A stretch of DNA of 64,000 bases from Lithobates sylvaticus (lineage: Eukaryota; Chordata; Amphibia; Anura; Ranidae), in contig CM053028.1 of NCBI GenBank assembly GCA_028564925.1, positions 442,951,522 through 443,015,521 on the forward strand, written 5' to 3'. Positions 46,351 through 58,351 of the stretch are shown in pieces. Below the pieces are notes generated by a model. It ran no database searches, was not told the DNA's origin, and saw only the letters and a list, made by a program, of their open reading frames with translations. Position 1 is the first letter of the stretch, and the number at the start of each line of letters is the position of its first letter. Both the position numbers and the translations under genes were made by a program.

Positions 46351-47226
46351 AATGAAGCCACCAGATCAGACCATTACATGGACGGTGCTGACCAATCAGA
46401 ACTACATGCCCTTTTTTCCACTCTCGGCACATGCATAGGATGCACTGCTCACCTTCAGTCAGCCCTCCTCATTCCTGTCATCAGGCACGAGTGCCAGCTA
46501 CGAGGCTGATCGGTGTGTGAGGCAGGGGAATGGTGCGCCAGGCCTGGGCTTTGCACATAATTCCAAGTGTCAGCTGTTCCCTGTTCCACTGCTCCTGCTG
46601 TCTGGGTATCACTGCACAAAAAGGAGAAAGGCAAAAATGCGGCCCCACTGAAAAAAAAAAAAAAAAAAACCCAGTCTAGTGTAGCTGCATATTTGTGTTA
46701 CATCTGTGTGAAGGGGTTAATGACATTTATTTTTGATTGCGGGGCAACCCAATGTAATGGAAGACCTGACACACGAAAAATAACAGACCCTCCCTTGGTG
46801 AAAATTTCCAGCAACCAGCACATACTGCTTGCAGGGAATACAGCTCCCTCCACCATAATGCAAATCATATCCGATATCACCATCATATTTTTAGATATAC
46901 AGACCATGGGGACTCAGCCCTTTTGACAGTTTGTGCAACATTACTATGTTAATGTTAACTATCAATATTCTGTAACTGCAAGTTACACAGCCAGTAATGT
47001 CAACATTCTTTGAGACATGCATGTATATCTGCACCCATTATACCATATCACACCACAGTATCCCTCTGTGTATGGGAGCCTTATGGCTTTCTGCATATTA
47101 CTGTTGAAAAAGGTCTTTGCTAACAATCTGTCACATGTGACAAGTGAATACATATCACAGTTCTGAGCAAAGCAACCATGTAATCTCTGATCAAACATAG
47201 ATACTCTGCAGGGCAGACAGCATTAG
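46351..47226. other. Intronic sequence with nothing recognised
   Basis: Contains an A-run at 46651-46669. No exon or transposon end could be supported. Confidence 0.4.
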
Positions 47227-47582
47227 GATTAATGTACGCGGGACATTATTACAACCTCTCCTGAACGATGTAACTTGACAGATAGAAGCCCACGATTAAA
47301 ACGTTTGTTTGAAAAAAATAGCCAAAAATGAAAAACGCCTGTAAAAGAAACACGAGTTACTGCGTTTGGCGCTTGAAATGCCTCTAAACTCAGCGTCTGA
47401 ACTCAATTTTTTTGCTTTCCAAAAAAGGCCTCTAAACTCAACTGCCTAGAAACAACCATAAACGACCCTGTGTACATGGGACAGATAAGATAACATGGAG
47501 GAGAGTTCAGGAGCAGTTGAAAAAAAAAAAATGCCCAACTGCTCCTAAACATCCGTTTAGAAGCAGCAGTGTACATGAGGCC
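47227..47582. mobile_element. MITE, TTAATGTACACGGGACA family, second copy
   Basis: Begins attaatgtacgcgggacatt and ends agcagcagtgtacatgaggc. Matches 34306-34625 along its length. Followed directly by the next MITE end. Confidence 0.65.
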
Positions 47583-47814
47583 TTAGGCTCCATTCACACC
47601 AAATGCACGCAGTTATTCCAGCACAGTCCTTGTCTTCGGTGTGCCCAATTCACACCACTGTTTTGAGGTGGTGTGCGGGCACAGTGCGCTGAAAAAGTTT
47701 CAATAATGTTTCTTTTTTTTTTTTAAATGAACAGTACAGAGTAGAGCTGCACAATTCTGGCCAAAATGAGAATCACATTTTTTTTGCTTTGAATAAAGAT
47801 CACAATTCTCTTGG

Positions 47815-47933
<119 letters not shown>

Positions 47934-48189
47934 AATACAAACACAAATAATAATTAACAATTAATTAAATATATTTTAAATATTTTATTACCGTATTTAT
48001 CGGCGTATAACACGCACTTTTTCCCCCTTAAATTCGGGGGAAAGTCGTGGGTGCGTGTTATACGCCGATCCCCCAAAAAAAAAGTGCAAAAAAAAAAAAA
48101 AATCAAACGGCGCCGAAATACAGCGACCGCCGTCAATAAAAAAACGAGCGCCGCCGAAAAAAACCGAGCGCCGCCGAAAAAGACCGATC

Positions 48190-48500
48190 TGTCTGTTCAG
48201 CTCCGCTCGCAGTCCCGCCTCCCTGCGCTAGCTTCCGAAACAGCAGGGAGGTGGGACTGCGAGACAAGCCGAACAGACGGCTCAGGTTTTTCCGGCGCCA
48301 CTCGAAGTCCTGCCTCCCTGCGCTCGCTTCCGAAACAGCAGGGAGGCGGGACTGCGAGCCGAACAGACGGCTCGGGTTTTTCCGGCGCCGCTCGCAGCCC
48401 TGCCTCCCTGCGCCCGCTTCCGAAACAGCAGGGAGGCGGGACTGTGAGCCGAACAGACGGCTCGGGTTTTTCCGGCGCCGCTCGGTCTTTTCCCACGCCG
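48190..48500. repeat. GC-rich minisatellite, unit about 90-96 bp, three copies
   Basis: Units start at cttccgaaacagcaggg (48228, 48327, 48417) and contain gaacagacggctcgggtttt. A partial unit precedes them. The units give frames with SGRREAGL-like repeats on the minus strand; these are array artefacts. Confidence 0.85.
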
Positions 48501-48529
48501 CGGTCTTTCTAGGCGGCAAATTTAAATGT

Positions 48530-48925
48530 GGCTAACCTGCAAATGACACTGGCAAGCTACAAAACACACTGGGCAAGCTGCAAAACACACTGGGCAAGCT
48601 GCAAAACACACTGGGCAAGCTGCAAAACACACTGGGCAAGCTGCAAAACACACTGGGCAAGCTGCAAAACACACTGGGCAAGCTGCAAAACACACTGGGC
48701 AAGCTGCAAAACACACTGGGCAAGCTGCAAAACACACTGGGCAAGCTGCAAAACACACTGGGCAAGCTGCAAAACACACTGGGCAAGCTGCAAAACACAC
48801 TGGGCAAGCTGCAAATGACGCTGGGCAAGCTGCAAATGACGCTGGGCAAGCTGCAAATGACGCTGGGCAAGCTGCAAATGACGCTGACAAGCTGCAAATC
48901 ACACTGGGCAAAGCTGCAAATGACG
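48530..48925. repeat. 21-bp minisatellite, about 18 copies
   Basis: The unit caaaacacactgggcaagctg is repeated in tandem with at least twelve near-identical central copies. Edge copies carry a caaatgacgctggg variant, so the array is youngest in the middle. All six frames are open because the unit is a multiple of three without stops. Confidence 0.95.
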
Positions 48926-49769
48926 CTTAAAATGTAAGTGTTTTTTTCCCTAAACTTCCCTCCTAAAACTTATTTTCCTTAAAATGCCCTCCTAAACTTG
49001 GGGTGCGTGTTATACGCCGGTGCGTGTTATACGCCGATAAATACGGTATATCTTTTCCTGGTGACAACACTGAAGAAATTACACTTTGCTACAATGTAAA
49101 GTAGTGAGTGCGCAGCTTGTATAACAGTGTAAAATTTCTGTCCCCTCAAAATAACACAACCATTAATGTCTAAACCTCTGGCAACAAAAGTGAGTACACC
49201 CCTAAATGAAAATGTCCAATTGGCCCCAAAGTGTCAATATTTTGTGTGGCCACCATTATTTTCCAGCACTGCCTTAACTATCTTGGGCATTGAGTTCACC
49301 AGAGCCTCGCAGGTTACCACCGGAGTCCTCTTCCACTCCTCCATGACGACATCACAGAGCTGGTGGATGTGACCTTGCGCTCCTCCACCTTCTGTTTGAG
49401 GATGCCCCACAATAGGGTTTAGGTCTGGAGACATACTTGGCCAGTCCATCACCTTTACCCTCAGCTTCTTTAGCAAGGCAGTGGTCGTATTGGAGGTGTG
49501 TTTGGGGTTGTTCTCATGTTGGAATACTGCCCTGCTGCTCAGTCACCGAAGGGAGGGGGGGGGGGGGGGGATCATGCTCTGCTTCAGTATGTCACAGTAC
49601 ATTTTGGCAGTGCCGGTGTTCTAACTAGAAAGGTCCCCCCATCGGATAGTGTCCGCCCCGTACTGCGCAGGCATATCGCTTGCACAGTACGGAGGACAAG
49701 GAGACGCCGAAAGTCTCGGAAGTTGAACAGCTGACCATCAGCTGTACACGGCGCCTGCACACTTAATAG

Positions 49770-51157
49770 TAGGGGTGCAACGGATCAAAAAACTCACGGA
49801 TCGGATGGATCCTCGGATCAGGAGTCACGGATCGGATAATTTTTCGGATCAGCAAATAATAATTGAATTTGCAAAAACCTGTGAAAATTCCGCCACCATA
49901 TAGTCCCCACTGTAATATCCACGTCATCTCCCCCACTGCAATATCCACGTCATCTGCCCACTGTAATATTGGCTGGGTGTCGCAGAGTATTGGCTGGGTG
50001 TCGCAGAGTATTGGCTGGGTGTCGCAGAGTATTGGCTGGGTGTCGCAGAGTATTGGCTGGGTGTCGCAGCGTATTGGCTGGGTAATGCAGAGTATCGCAG
50101 CGTATTGGCTGGGTAATGCAGAGTATCGCAGCGTATTGGCTGGGTAATGCAGAGTATCGCAGCGTATTGGCTGGGTAATGCAGAGTATCGCAGCGTATTG
50201 GCTGGGTAATGCAGAGTATCGCAGCGTATTGGCTGGGTAATGCAGAGTATCGCAGCGTATTGGCTGGGTAATGCAGAGTATCGCAGCGTATTGGCTGGGT
50301 AATGCAGAGTATCGCAGCGTATTGGCTGGGTAATGCAGAGTATCGCAGAGTATTGGCTGGGTAATGCAGAGTATCGCAGAGTATTGGCTGGGTAATGCAG
50401 AGTATCGCAGAGTATTGGCTGGGTAATGCAGAGTATCGCAGAGTATTGGCTGGGTAATGCAGAGTATCGCAGCGTATTGGCTGGGTAATGCAGAGTATCG
50501 CAGCGTATTGGCTGGGTAATGCAGAGTATTGCAGCGTATTGGCTGGGTAATGCAGAGTATGGCAGAGTATTGGCTGGGTAATGCAGAGTATGGCAGAGTA
50601 TTGGCTGGGTAATGCAGAGTATGGCAGAGTATTGGCTGGGTAATGCAGCGTATATGCAGGGTAATGCAGAGTAAATGCAGGGTAATGCAGAGTAAATGCA
50701 GGGTAATGCAGAGTAAATGCAGGGTAATGCAGAGTAAATGCAGGGTAATGCAGAGTAAATGCAGGGTAATGCAGAGTAAATGCAGGGTAATGCAGAGTAA
50801 ATGCAGGGTAATGCAGAGTAAATGCAGGGTAATGCAGAGTAATGCAGGGTAATGCAGAGTAAATGCAGGGTAATGCAGAGTATGTTTACAAGTGATCGCT
50901 CCGTCATTTCGACGAAGCGATCACATTGTAAACAGTGGCCGGGTGTACCAAGATGGCCGCCGCTCCGGAACTAGGCCGAAGCCACGGCCTTTCCTAAGGC
51001 CGCCAGGTGTACAAAGATGGCCGCCGCCGCTCCGGAGCTAGGCCGGAGCCGCGGCCTTTCCTAAGGCCGCGGAGCGCTCCGCGGATCGCGGGGTGTGCCG
51101 ATCCGAACGGGATGGCCCGTTCTGATCACGGATCGGCGACGATCCGTTGCACCCCTA
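49770..51157. mobile_element. hAT MITE, TAGGGGTGCAACGG family, expanded copy
   Basis: The ends TAGGGGTGCAACGGATC and GATCCGTTGCACCCCTA carry perfect 8-bp duplications CTTAATAG (49762-49769 and 51158-51165). The outer parts match 32639-33171; the middle 0.9 kb is a tandem array not seen in that copy. Confidence 0.95.
49971..50882. repeat. Compound minisatellite, 21- and 31-bp units
   Basis: Three blocks: about five 21-bp units ggctgggtgtcgcagagtat(t); about nineteen 31-bp units built from ggctgggtaatgcagagtat plus cgcagcgtatt; and about eleven 21-bp units gcagggtaatgcagagtaaat. The 31-bp unit equals the 21-bp unit plus a duplicated 10-bp gcagagtatc, showing the stepwise origin. A 327-codon minus-strand frame is a by-product. 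Confidence 0.95.
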
Positions 51158-52234
51158 CTTAATAGTCATCGCTTTGTAAGAGGGCCCATCGCTGGATCGC
51201 TTCACTCAGCATATTTTTATTCTATGTCCACTTGGATGATGAACCTGGACTCAGTGCGCAGAGCTGTTCACCTTCAGAGACTTTGTACTCTATACTGCGC
51301 AAGCGCAGTATAGGGCGGACACTATCAGATAGGGGACAGTATTCGACAAGACACCGGCAGCACTCATGCAGCCCCAGACCATGACACTCCCACCATCATG
51401 CTTGACTGTAGGCAAGACACTTGTCTTTGTACTCCTCTCACCTGGTTACCCCCACACACGCTTGACACCATCTGAACCAAATAAGTTTATCTTGGTCTCA
51501 TCAGACCACAGGACATTGTTTCAGTAATCCATGTCCTTAGTCTGCTTGTCTTCAGCAAACTGTTTGCTGGCTTTCTTGTGTATCATCTTTAGAAGAGGCT
51601 TCCTTCTGGGATGACAGCCATGCAAACCAATTTGATGCAGTGTGCAGCGTATGGTCTGAGCACTGACAGGCTGACCCCCCCACCTCTTCAACCTCTGCAG
51701 CAATGCTGTCAGCACTCATACGTCTATTTCCCATAGACAACCTCTGGATATGATGCTGAGCACGTGCACTCAACCTCTTTGTTCGACCATTACGAGGCAA
51801 AGCCTGAGTGGAATCTGTCCTGTTAAACCGCTGTATGGTCTTGGCCACCGTGCTGCAACTCAGTTTCAGGGTCTTGGCAATCTTTTTCTAGCCTAGGCCA
51901 TCTTTATGTAGAGCAACAATTCTTTTTTTCAGATCCTCAGAGAGTTCTTTGCCATGAGGTGCTATGTTGAACTTCCAGTGACCAGTATGAGAGAGTGAGA
52001 GCGATAACACCAAATTTAACACACCTGCTCCTCATTCACACCTGAGACCTTGTAACACTAACGAGTCACATGACACCGGGGAGGGAAAATGGCTAATTGA
52101 GTCCAATGTGGACATTTTCACTTAGGGGTGTACTTACCTTTGTTGCCAGCGGTTTAGACATTAATGACTGTGTGTTGAGTTATTTTGAGGGGACAGCAAA
52201 TTTACACTGTTATACAAGCTGTACACACTACTTA

Positions 52235-52618
52235 AAAGCCAGTTCACACTGCTGCGTAGTGCGAGATTGCATGTGATTCGCACCGCACATCACGTGCGAT
52301 GTCCGTGCAATGCGATTTCAGCCATACATATAGTATGGCTGAAATTGCATCGCATTCGGACTAAACTCGCACAGAAACTTTTTTTGGTCCACACCAGAAT
52401 CGGATTGCATGGGTGTTCACACCTATGCGATCCGATTCATGTCCGAACTGACAGTTCACAGTGCGATATGCGAGCTGAAATGGGGGTGTCATTAACAATG
52501 TATTGACACTCCCCGCAGTTCGCATATGGCAGTGTGAACTGCCGTGCGAGTCAGGTGCAATGCAGGAACCCGCAGTGGATTCACAGGGTTCCCGCATCGC
52601 AGCAGTGTAAACTGGCCC
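52235..52618. mobile_element. MITE with TTA duplication inside the Tc1-like element
   Basis: The ends AAAGCCAGTTCACACTGCTG and, mirrored, CAGCAGTGTAAACTGGCCC are flanked by TTA (52232-52234, 52619-52621). The internal sequence is rich in GTGCGA / TCGCAC hairpin segments. TWA targets fit PIF/Harbinger (inference). Confidence 0.8.
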
Positions 52619-53135
52619 TTATATTGTAACAAAGTGTCATTTCTTCAGTGTTGTCATAAAGTTATAATAAAATATTTACAAAAATGTAAGGGATGGTCTC
52701 ACTTTTGTGAGATACTGTATATTATATACACATATTTGGGGGTTCTAAGTAATTTTCTAGCAAAAAATTATTTTAACTTGAAACCAACAAGTGTCAGAAA
52801 AAGGTTAAGTCTTTAAGGCCCCTTTCACACTGCCGGTGCCCAGGCGTCAGCGGTAAAGCGGCGCCATCTTACAAAACATTACAATGTTTAGTTAGCTCAG
52901 AAGCTGAGGAGTATTGTGAAACTTGGCAGACTGCATTTTTTTTGTTTTTTTTGACAGCTGTTGGCTTGAGCAAAAAACTCTGTATAGAATCAGGAAAACG
53001 CTTTCTTAAAATCGTGAGGGGGGAAAAAAAAAAAAAAAACGATTAATCGTGCAGCTCTAGTACAAAGTGGTGATTCCCACTGCATCTCACAACAACTGCA
53101 TTGTAAAGTGCTGGTCGCTGTGAATGGACCCTAAA

Positions 53136-54035
53136 AACTAGTCACATTTAGGTACAAAACAACATGTTGGCACACAGGAACTTTAAAAACAATGACGGCT
53201 CTCTAAACGTCAAGGTTTACTTATTGATTCTCTCTTCAATACTTGGCGAGTCATTGAGCTGGAACAACAATGTCCCGTTTAGCTGTGCAGACAGGTCAAA
53301 GTCCAGAACAATGAGTCCCTTAGCACTGAAAAATTACAGGCCTTCAGTTTGCACCTTCAAAAACTTCTGGAAAATGGCAGCTTTTTACACTACCAGGTTC
53401 CTTTTAACGTGAACCTGAGGCACTATATACGAGCAGCTGTTGGTGCTAGACCAGCAGTATGAATGGTCTAGCAATGTTTTCAATTTTGGGCACACATAAA
53501 AATCTGCATTTTTGGCTAGAACACTTCAGACGTTCTGACAAACTCAACTGAAAAATGTACTTTGTTGAGCCAGCTGATGCCCACTGGGCCACCCACAGTG
53601 GGAAATTGAAATTTCCGCAGGAACTGGACAAAATTTTAACTGTGTAAGACCAGCCTACAACTGTCCACACACTAATAGAATTTATTTTTCCAAAATGTTT
53701 TGAGGATGTTCCTTCAATATTCTGATCATTAGTGCCAGCAAACTTTTTTTAACTTAAATTCAGCCAGTTCAGCAGCGACCAACCATTCCATAGCAGTCGA
53801 TCTAAGGACTGACTTGCTCTCGAATGGGCTTGTTGGCAAACATTTGCTCAATCAGTGCTGCAGCATTGATCAGTGTATTCTGACAGCGGAGGAGTCCCCA
53901 CTGTCAGGATACAACTGTGCAGCAAGGAGCATGCCCTCATTCACCTTGAATGTGTGTATAGGGGAAATAGGTTATTTTTTTTGATTAGCTTACTGGCTTT
54001 AAAAAAAATAAAAAAATAAAACTTCTCTAAAGCCA
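53136..54035. other. Intronic sequence with nothing recognised
   Basis: No exon or transposon end could be supported. Confidence 0.4.
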
Positions 54036-54039
54036 GCTT

Positions 54040-54580
54040 AAAGTGGAGCTCGACCCAAAGGGGAAAGCTCCGCTTGTTTGCACCCTTCTCCCCTGCACTG
54101 TGGGACCATTCACAAAGTGCAGCTCGAGCAGTAGAAAAACAGCTGTTAAGCAGGAAGTTTTCACTGCCAGCTTCCCTTACTTACAAGGTCGGCGCCTGCA
54201 CCCAAAGTTGATTGAACAATCGGCTGGGGTGCAGACATCGCCAGATCACTGGACAGGTAAGTGTCCTATTAAAAAAAAGTCAGCAGCTACAGTATTTTTT
54301 ATTTTTTTTTACATCATATGGACAGGAAGACTCAATGAACTACCACACCGCTCAACAGTGCCATGGTAGTTCATTGAGAACTACAAGCCGACAGCTGCAA
54401 AGGTTGTCAGTGGTTGTAGTCCATTCATTCAAAAGAACACAGTAAATGAATGACGTAGCCATATTTTCTTTAGATTGTGGCAGCAAGCAGGGGGAAAAGA
54501 TCCCCCACTCATTGTCTAAACAGAGGATGGGGGAGGTGCTGATACATTTGTTACTTGTTGCAAAAGGTGAACTTATCCTT
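54040..54580. mobile_element. TTAA-type MITE, AGTGGAGCTCGACCC family
   Basis: Begins after TTAA with AGTGGAGCTCGACCCAAAG and ends ggtgaacttatcctttac. Internally cacttaccagg-like and caaggttgtcagtggttgtag segments. Related to the ends at 60790-60826 (agtggagtcccaccc). Confidence 0.5.
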
Positions 54581-54592
54581 TACAGTCTATGT

Positions 54593-55205
54593 CAGGGGTG
54601 CCAACCAGTGGCCGGGGGCCACATGTGGCCTGCGGAGCCCTCTGATGTGGCCCGCGACCTCCTGCTCTGGGATGGAATAGAATACTGTTATTAAAGGTCA
54701 GTTTATTACTAAAATCACAGTGTATATATGGGCATAGCTTTTCTGCAGTGATTACTGGGCTGCTTTCAAACTGATTCGTAGGTGCAGAGCAGTTTACCTG
54801 CGGGTTACCTGCACTGAGCCACAGACTTCTATTATTACCTGGTGAGCTTTCTGAAAGTGCACCAAACCTGCAGAATATAATAGAAGTCTATTACAAACTG
54901 CGGGAAAGCCAAAGGTACACTGCGTTGCACACGTTGTGCGGGTAAACAGCAGTGCATCAGTGTGAAAGCAGCCTTGGACCCCTTTCACACAGTCAGTCCG
55001 ACCAATTAGACCCTCCATTCACCTCTAAGTAGTGGCAGACAAACCACCGACTTGTGTCCTACCTCCAATACGATCCGCTAAAAAGTATTGTGGGCTGCTT
55101 CCGTGTCTGCTCTCCAAATGCAAAGTGGACACGGACATGCCATCCACCTGCTCATTACCAAGTTACGTAAGTGGCCCTCGCTCTTCAAAAGGTTGGGCAC
55201 CCCTG
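54593..55205. mobile_element. hAT element, CAGGGGTGCCAACC family
   Basis: The ends CAGGGGTGCCAACCAGTGG and AAAGGTTGGGCACCCCTG carry a perfect 8-bp duplication GTCTATGT (54585-54592, 55206-55213). Part of the interior (about 54693-55160) consists of MITE ends (tgtgaaagcagcc, ggacccctttcacacag) and so was itself a target. Confidence 0.9.
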
Positions 55206-55213
55206 GTCTATGT

Positions 55214-56748
55214 GATTAGGTTCAGGAAATTACAGTCAATCCAAAAGCAAACACAATTTTGAACTACTTTTGTAAAACATTCACTCAGTCAACACATATA
55301 TTGAGAATTTTTGAACAAGTATTCGTATGAATGTTTGAAAATCTACTAGTTTTCTTGCATGAAATCCTGTCAGGACATTTGTTATATGGCAGTTTTTAAG
55401 TTTCTGGTATCAGCACTGAACTCAAGGTAAGAAACAGAAAGCCTTGCAGGCAGCCAATAAAATCAAGTAATCCCCCCAAGATAACACCACAACAATGGGG
55501 GATGTAAAGATTAAAAGGTGCCGGACACATTTCTTGCCTTTCATCTTCTTAGATGCTAAAGAAGAAACAAATGTGTATGTATTTCCATTTACTACAAAAT
55601 GAACATAGATGAGAATATGTCTGAGAGGAGCTTACATATTGAGGAAAGCACAAGTTACTGGGCTGTCTTATATCAACAGATGAGAAACTGGGCTGAGCGG
55701 GATGGATCAAGAGGATTTTATCTGCTGACAAATTACATTTCTAGAAAGATTATCTGACCATGCTTGAAAAGTCTAATCTAATATAATTAAACATTTTAGA
55801 GATCTTACAGAAGAATACACAAAAAAAATAAAAATCTTAATATACCTACAGCTTTTGCACACCTGGGAAGCCACACATGATGTGTATAGCCTGCTATAAA
55901 AGTGAATGGAAGTACATGGCCATGCTCTTGTAAAAACACATGCTTCTTTGCATGCTTTAACACGTTGTCAAAAGAATGGGCCGCCAACGCATTAAAAAAT
56001 AAAAAAAATTGGACAAGCACTATTTTTTGCAATGCAGTGCGCAACAATGCATGAAAGTGTGTTATTGTGCAATGTGGTGCACAGCAGTGACGATGCACTG
56101 TGCCTTTCCTCGGGGTGTTGGGATGTCATTGAATAATAATGGACCTGTAGTAATGTGTGAGAAGTGAGAACACAATGCGAGTATGAATGGTCTAGCAAAC
56201 AGGATTGTTTTTTTTATGGCACCATAATCATAATGCTAAGATTGTCTGGTGGCTATGGTGTAAAAATTGCTGATGCGATTAATATGGACCTGAGAGGACA
56301 ACATAGAGCCAGGGAGAAGAGCCAACTGTAAATTCTGCTAAAATCACTGGTTTGTAGTTGGCCATTTTCATAAAAATTGTATGCAGTGAATTTGCTTAAA
56401 AGTTACTTTCCATACAGTGACATATCTACTGCATTCCTTTGTTCTCACATTTTCATTCTGAAACAGCAACCAGTTTTTTATGCTCCGGTCACAGAATGTT
56501 GCGGTAGTAATTAGTACTTTCACTCCTATAACTACATATGTATCTTTGGCAAAGTGTTTATTAACAGCAATTCAGCATAAACAGTAAACAATAAAAAAAA
56601 GAAAAAAATTGACTGTTTACTTTTCAAACTGGGGTCATTTGGGGGGTATTTGTACTGTCCTGGCACTTAGGGACCTCAAAAATTGATAGTACATCAGGGT
56701 TGATGAAAAAAAAATTTTTGGAGAGAATATATTATAATATATATATAT
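55214..56748. other. Intronic sequence with nothing firmly recognised
   Basis: 55860-56200 has alternating gcaatg / cattgc segments suggesting a decayed MITE, but no ends could be fixed. No exon is supported. Confidence 0.35.
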
Positions 56749-57152
56749 AAGCATGACAGGACCTCTTAAATATGAGATCTGGGGTCAAAAAGACCTCAGA
56801 TCTCATATTTACACAAAAATGCAAAAAAATTTAAATAAAGATTTTTGTCATTTGGGGGAAAAATAAAAATGGCCCTTTAAGACCTATGGGCGGAAGTGAT
56901 GTTTTGACATTGCTTCCGCCCTGCAATGGTATGGAGACAGGTGGGGGCCATCTTCACCTCATTATCTCCATACCTAACACCGAGAAGGACCCGATCGACG
57001 GCTCTAGTAAGCGGCGTAGAGTGACAAGAGGGCCGCCGCCGATTTCTCCTGCTGGCGATAAAAGTGATCTTGCGGTGAATCCGCCGCAGAGACCACTATT
57101 ATCGTAAACCAGACCGCCCACCGAAATTAATGAGAATTTTATTTTTTTGAGA

Positions 57153-57248
<96 letters not shown>

Positions 57249-57653
57249 CTCTCAAAAAAATAAAATTCTCATTAATTTCGGTGGGCGGTCTGGTTTACGA
57301 TAATAGTGGTCTCTGCGGCGGATTCACCGCAAGATCACTTTTATCGCCAGCAGGAGATATCGGCGGCGGCCCTCTTGTCACTCTACGCCGCTTACTAGAG
57401 CCGTCGATCGGGTCCTTCTCAGTGTTAGGTATGGAGATAATGAGGTGAAGATGGCCCCCACCTGTCTCCATACCATTGCAGGGCGGAAGCAATGTCAAAA
57501 CATCACTTCCGCCCATAGGTCTTAAAGGGCCATTTTTATTTTTCCCCCAAATGACAAAAATCTTTATTTAAATTTTTTTGCATTTTTGTGTAAATATGAG
57601 ATCTGAGGTCTTTTTGACCCCAGATCTCATATTTAAGAGGTCCTGTCATGCTT
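56749..57653. repeat. Near-perfect 410-bp inverted repeat around an (AT)n core
   Basis: Arms 56749-57158 and 57244-57653 are equal in length and, by eye, differ at only two positions (56981 and 57044 and their partners). The 85-bp spacer is (TA)n. Each arm reads the same 73-residue frame (MGGSDVLTLLPPCNG...), on the plus strand at 56886-57107 and on the minus strand at 57295-57516. The right arm continues into the repeat element that ends at 58351; the left arm does not, so the left arm is the extra copy. The frame has no homologue I know and is probably chance. Confidence 0.95.
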
Positions 57654-58351
57654 TTTTTCTATTACAAGGGATGTTTACATTCCTTTTAATAGGAATAAAA
57701 GTGACATTTTTTTTGACACAGTGTAAAAATAAAAAAAGTAAAATAAATAAGTAATACATTTTAAAACGGCCCTCCCAGCCAAGCTTGCGTGCAGAAGCGA
57801 ACGCATATGTGAATAGCTGTGTTCAAACCACACGTGAGCCATCACCACGATCGGTAGAGTAGGAGCAATAATTCTAGCCATAGACCTCCTCTAACTCAAA
57901 ACATGCAACTTGTGGAATTTTTTTTTAAACTTCGCCAATGGAGATTTTTAAGGGTAAAAGTTTGTCGCCATTCAACGAGCGAGTGCAATTTTGAAGCGTG
58001 ACCTGTTGGGTATCAATTTACTCCGCGTAATATCTTTCACAATAAAAAAAAAAAAAAAAAGAAAAAAAATTGGGCTAACTTTACTGTTGTCTTTTTTTAA
58101 TAAAAAGTGTATTTTTTCCCAAAAAAGTGTGCTTGTAAGACCGCTGCACAAATACAGTGTGACAGAAAGTATTGCAACAACCACCATTTTATTCTTCAGG
58201 GTGTTAGGAAAGAAAGAAAAAAAAAAAAAAAAAAAAAAAAAAAGGTATAATGTTTGGCGGTTCTAAGTAATTTTCTAGCAAAAAAAAAAAAAAAAAAATA
58301 CTGTTTTTAACTTGTAAACAAATCTCAAAAAAAGGCTCGGTCCTTAAGTGG
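57244..58351 (-). mobile_element. Ranid-type repeat ending AAGTGG|TTAA, truncated
   Basis: On the minus strand it starts after TTAA with CCACTTAAGGACCGAGCC and includes aattacttagaaccgcca, cgttgaatggcgacaaac, gctcacgtgtggtttgaaca and gcggaagtgatgttttgac. The inner end is lost at the AT core. Long A-runs (58044-58060, 58215-58243, 58280-58298) interrupt it. Confidence 0.65.

Larger units (their letters stand above)
47991..49046. mobile_element. TA-flanked TIR element with two tandem arrays
   Basis: The ends CCGTATTTATCGGCGTATAA and ACGCCGATAAATACGG are inverted and bounded by TA (47989-47990, 49047-49048). The subterminal gtgcgtgttatacgccg is repeated at both ends. The host Tc1 shows the empty site: its other terminus reads aaatattttattataac. 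TA targets point to a Tc1/mariner-type helper (inference). The interior is almost all tandem repeats. Confidence 0.8.
49617..51353. mobile_element. TIR element inside the Tc1-like element, opened by a hAT MITE
   Basis: The left part aggtccccccatcggatagt / gtccgccccgtactgcgc is mirrored by gcgcagtatagggcggacac / tatcagataggggac on the right. CCGG lies on both sides (49613-49616, 51354-51357) and could be a 4-bp target duplication. Without the hAT insert the element is about 340 bp. Confidence 0.65.
47976..52720 (-). mobile_element. Tc1-like transposon opened by three insertions
   Basis: The right terminus cacttttgtgagatactgta is intact (ends about 52720); the left one is lost. Minus-strand transposase pieces are long: MAKTIQRFNRTDSTQALP, LSARAQHHIQRLSM and ADSIAAEVEEVGG (helix-turn-helix part, 51552-51848), and VKVMDWPSMSPDLNPI (catalytic part, 49400-49476). 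Inserts at 47991-49046, 49617-51353 and 52235-52618 split it. About 35 bp expected near 49610 are missing. Confidence 0.85.

Noticed and set aside
48522-48911. Overlapping frames of 96-129 codons on both strands (CFAACPV, QLAQCVL, ASCKTHW repeats)
   Set aside because: All are translations of one 21-bp minisatellite; open in several frames simultaneously.
48530-50882. CRISPR-like regular repeats
   Set aside because: The repeats are contiguous, with no unique spacers, and lie in vertebrate transposons; these are minisatellites.
49924-50907. 327-codon minus-strand open frame (repeats of ITQPIRCDTLHYPAN type)
   Set aside because: It is the translation of a tandem minisatellite inside a hAT MITE; the repeat has no stops in this frame, so length is not evidence of coding.
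56886-57516. Identical 73-residue frame on both strands as a conserved protein
   Set aside because: It is duplicated because the DNA is an inverted repeat; no known homologue, and the parent repeat family is non-coding elsewhere.
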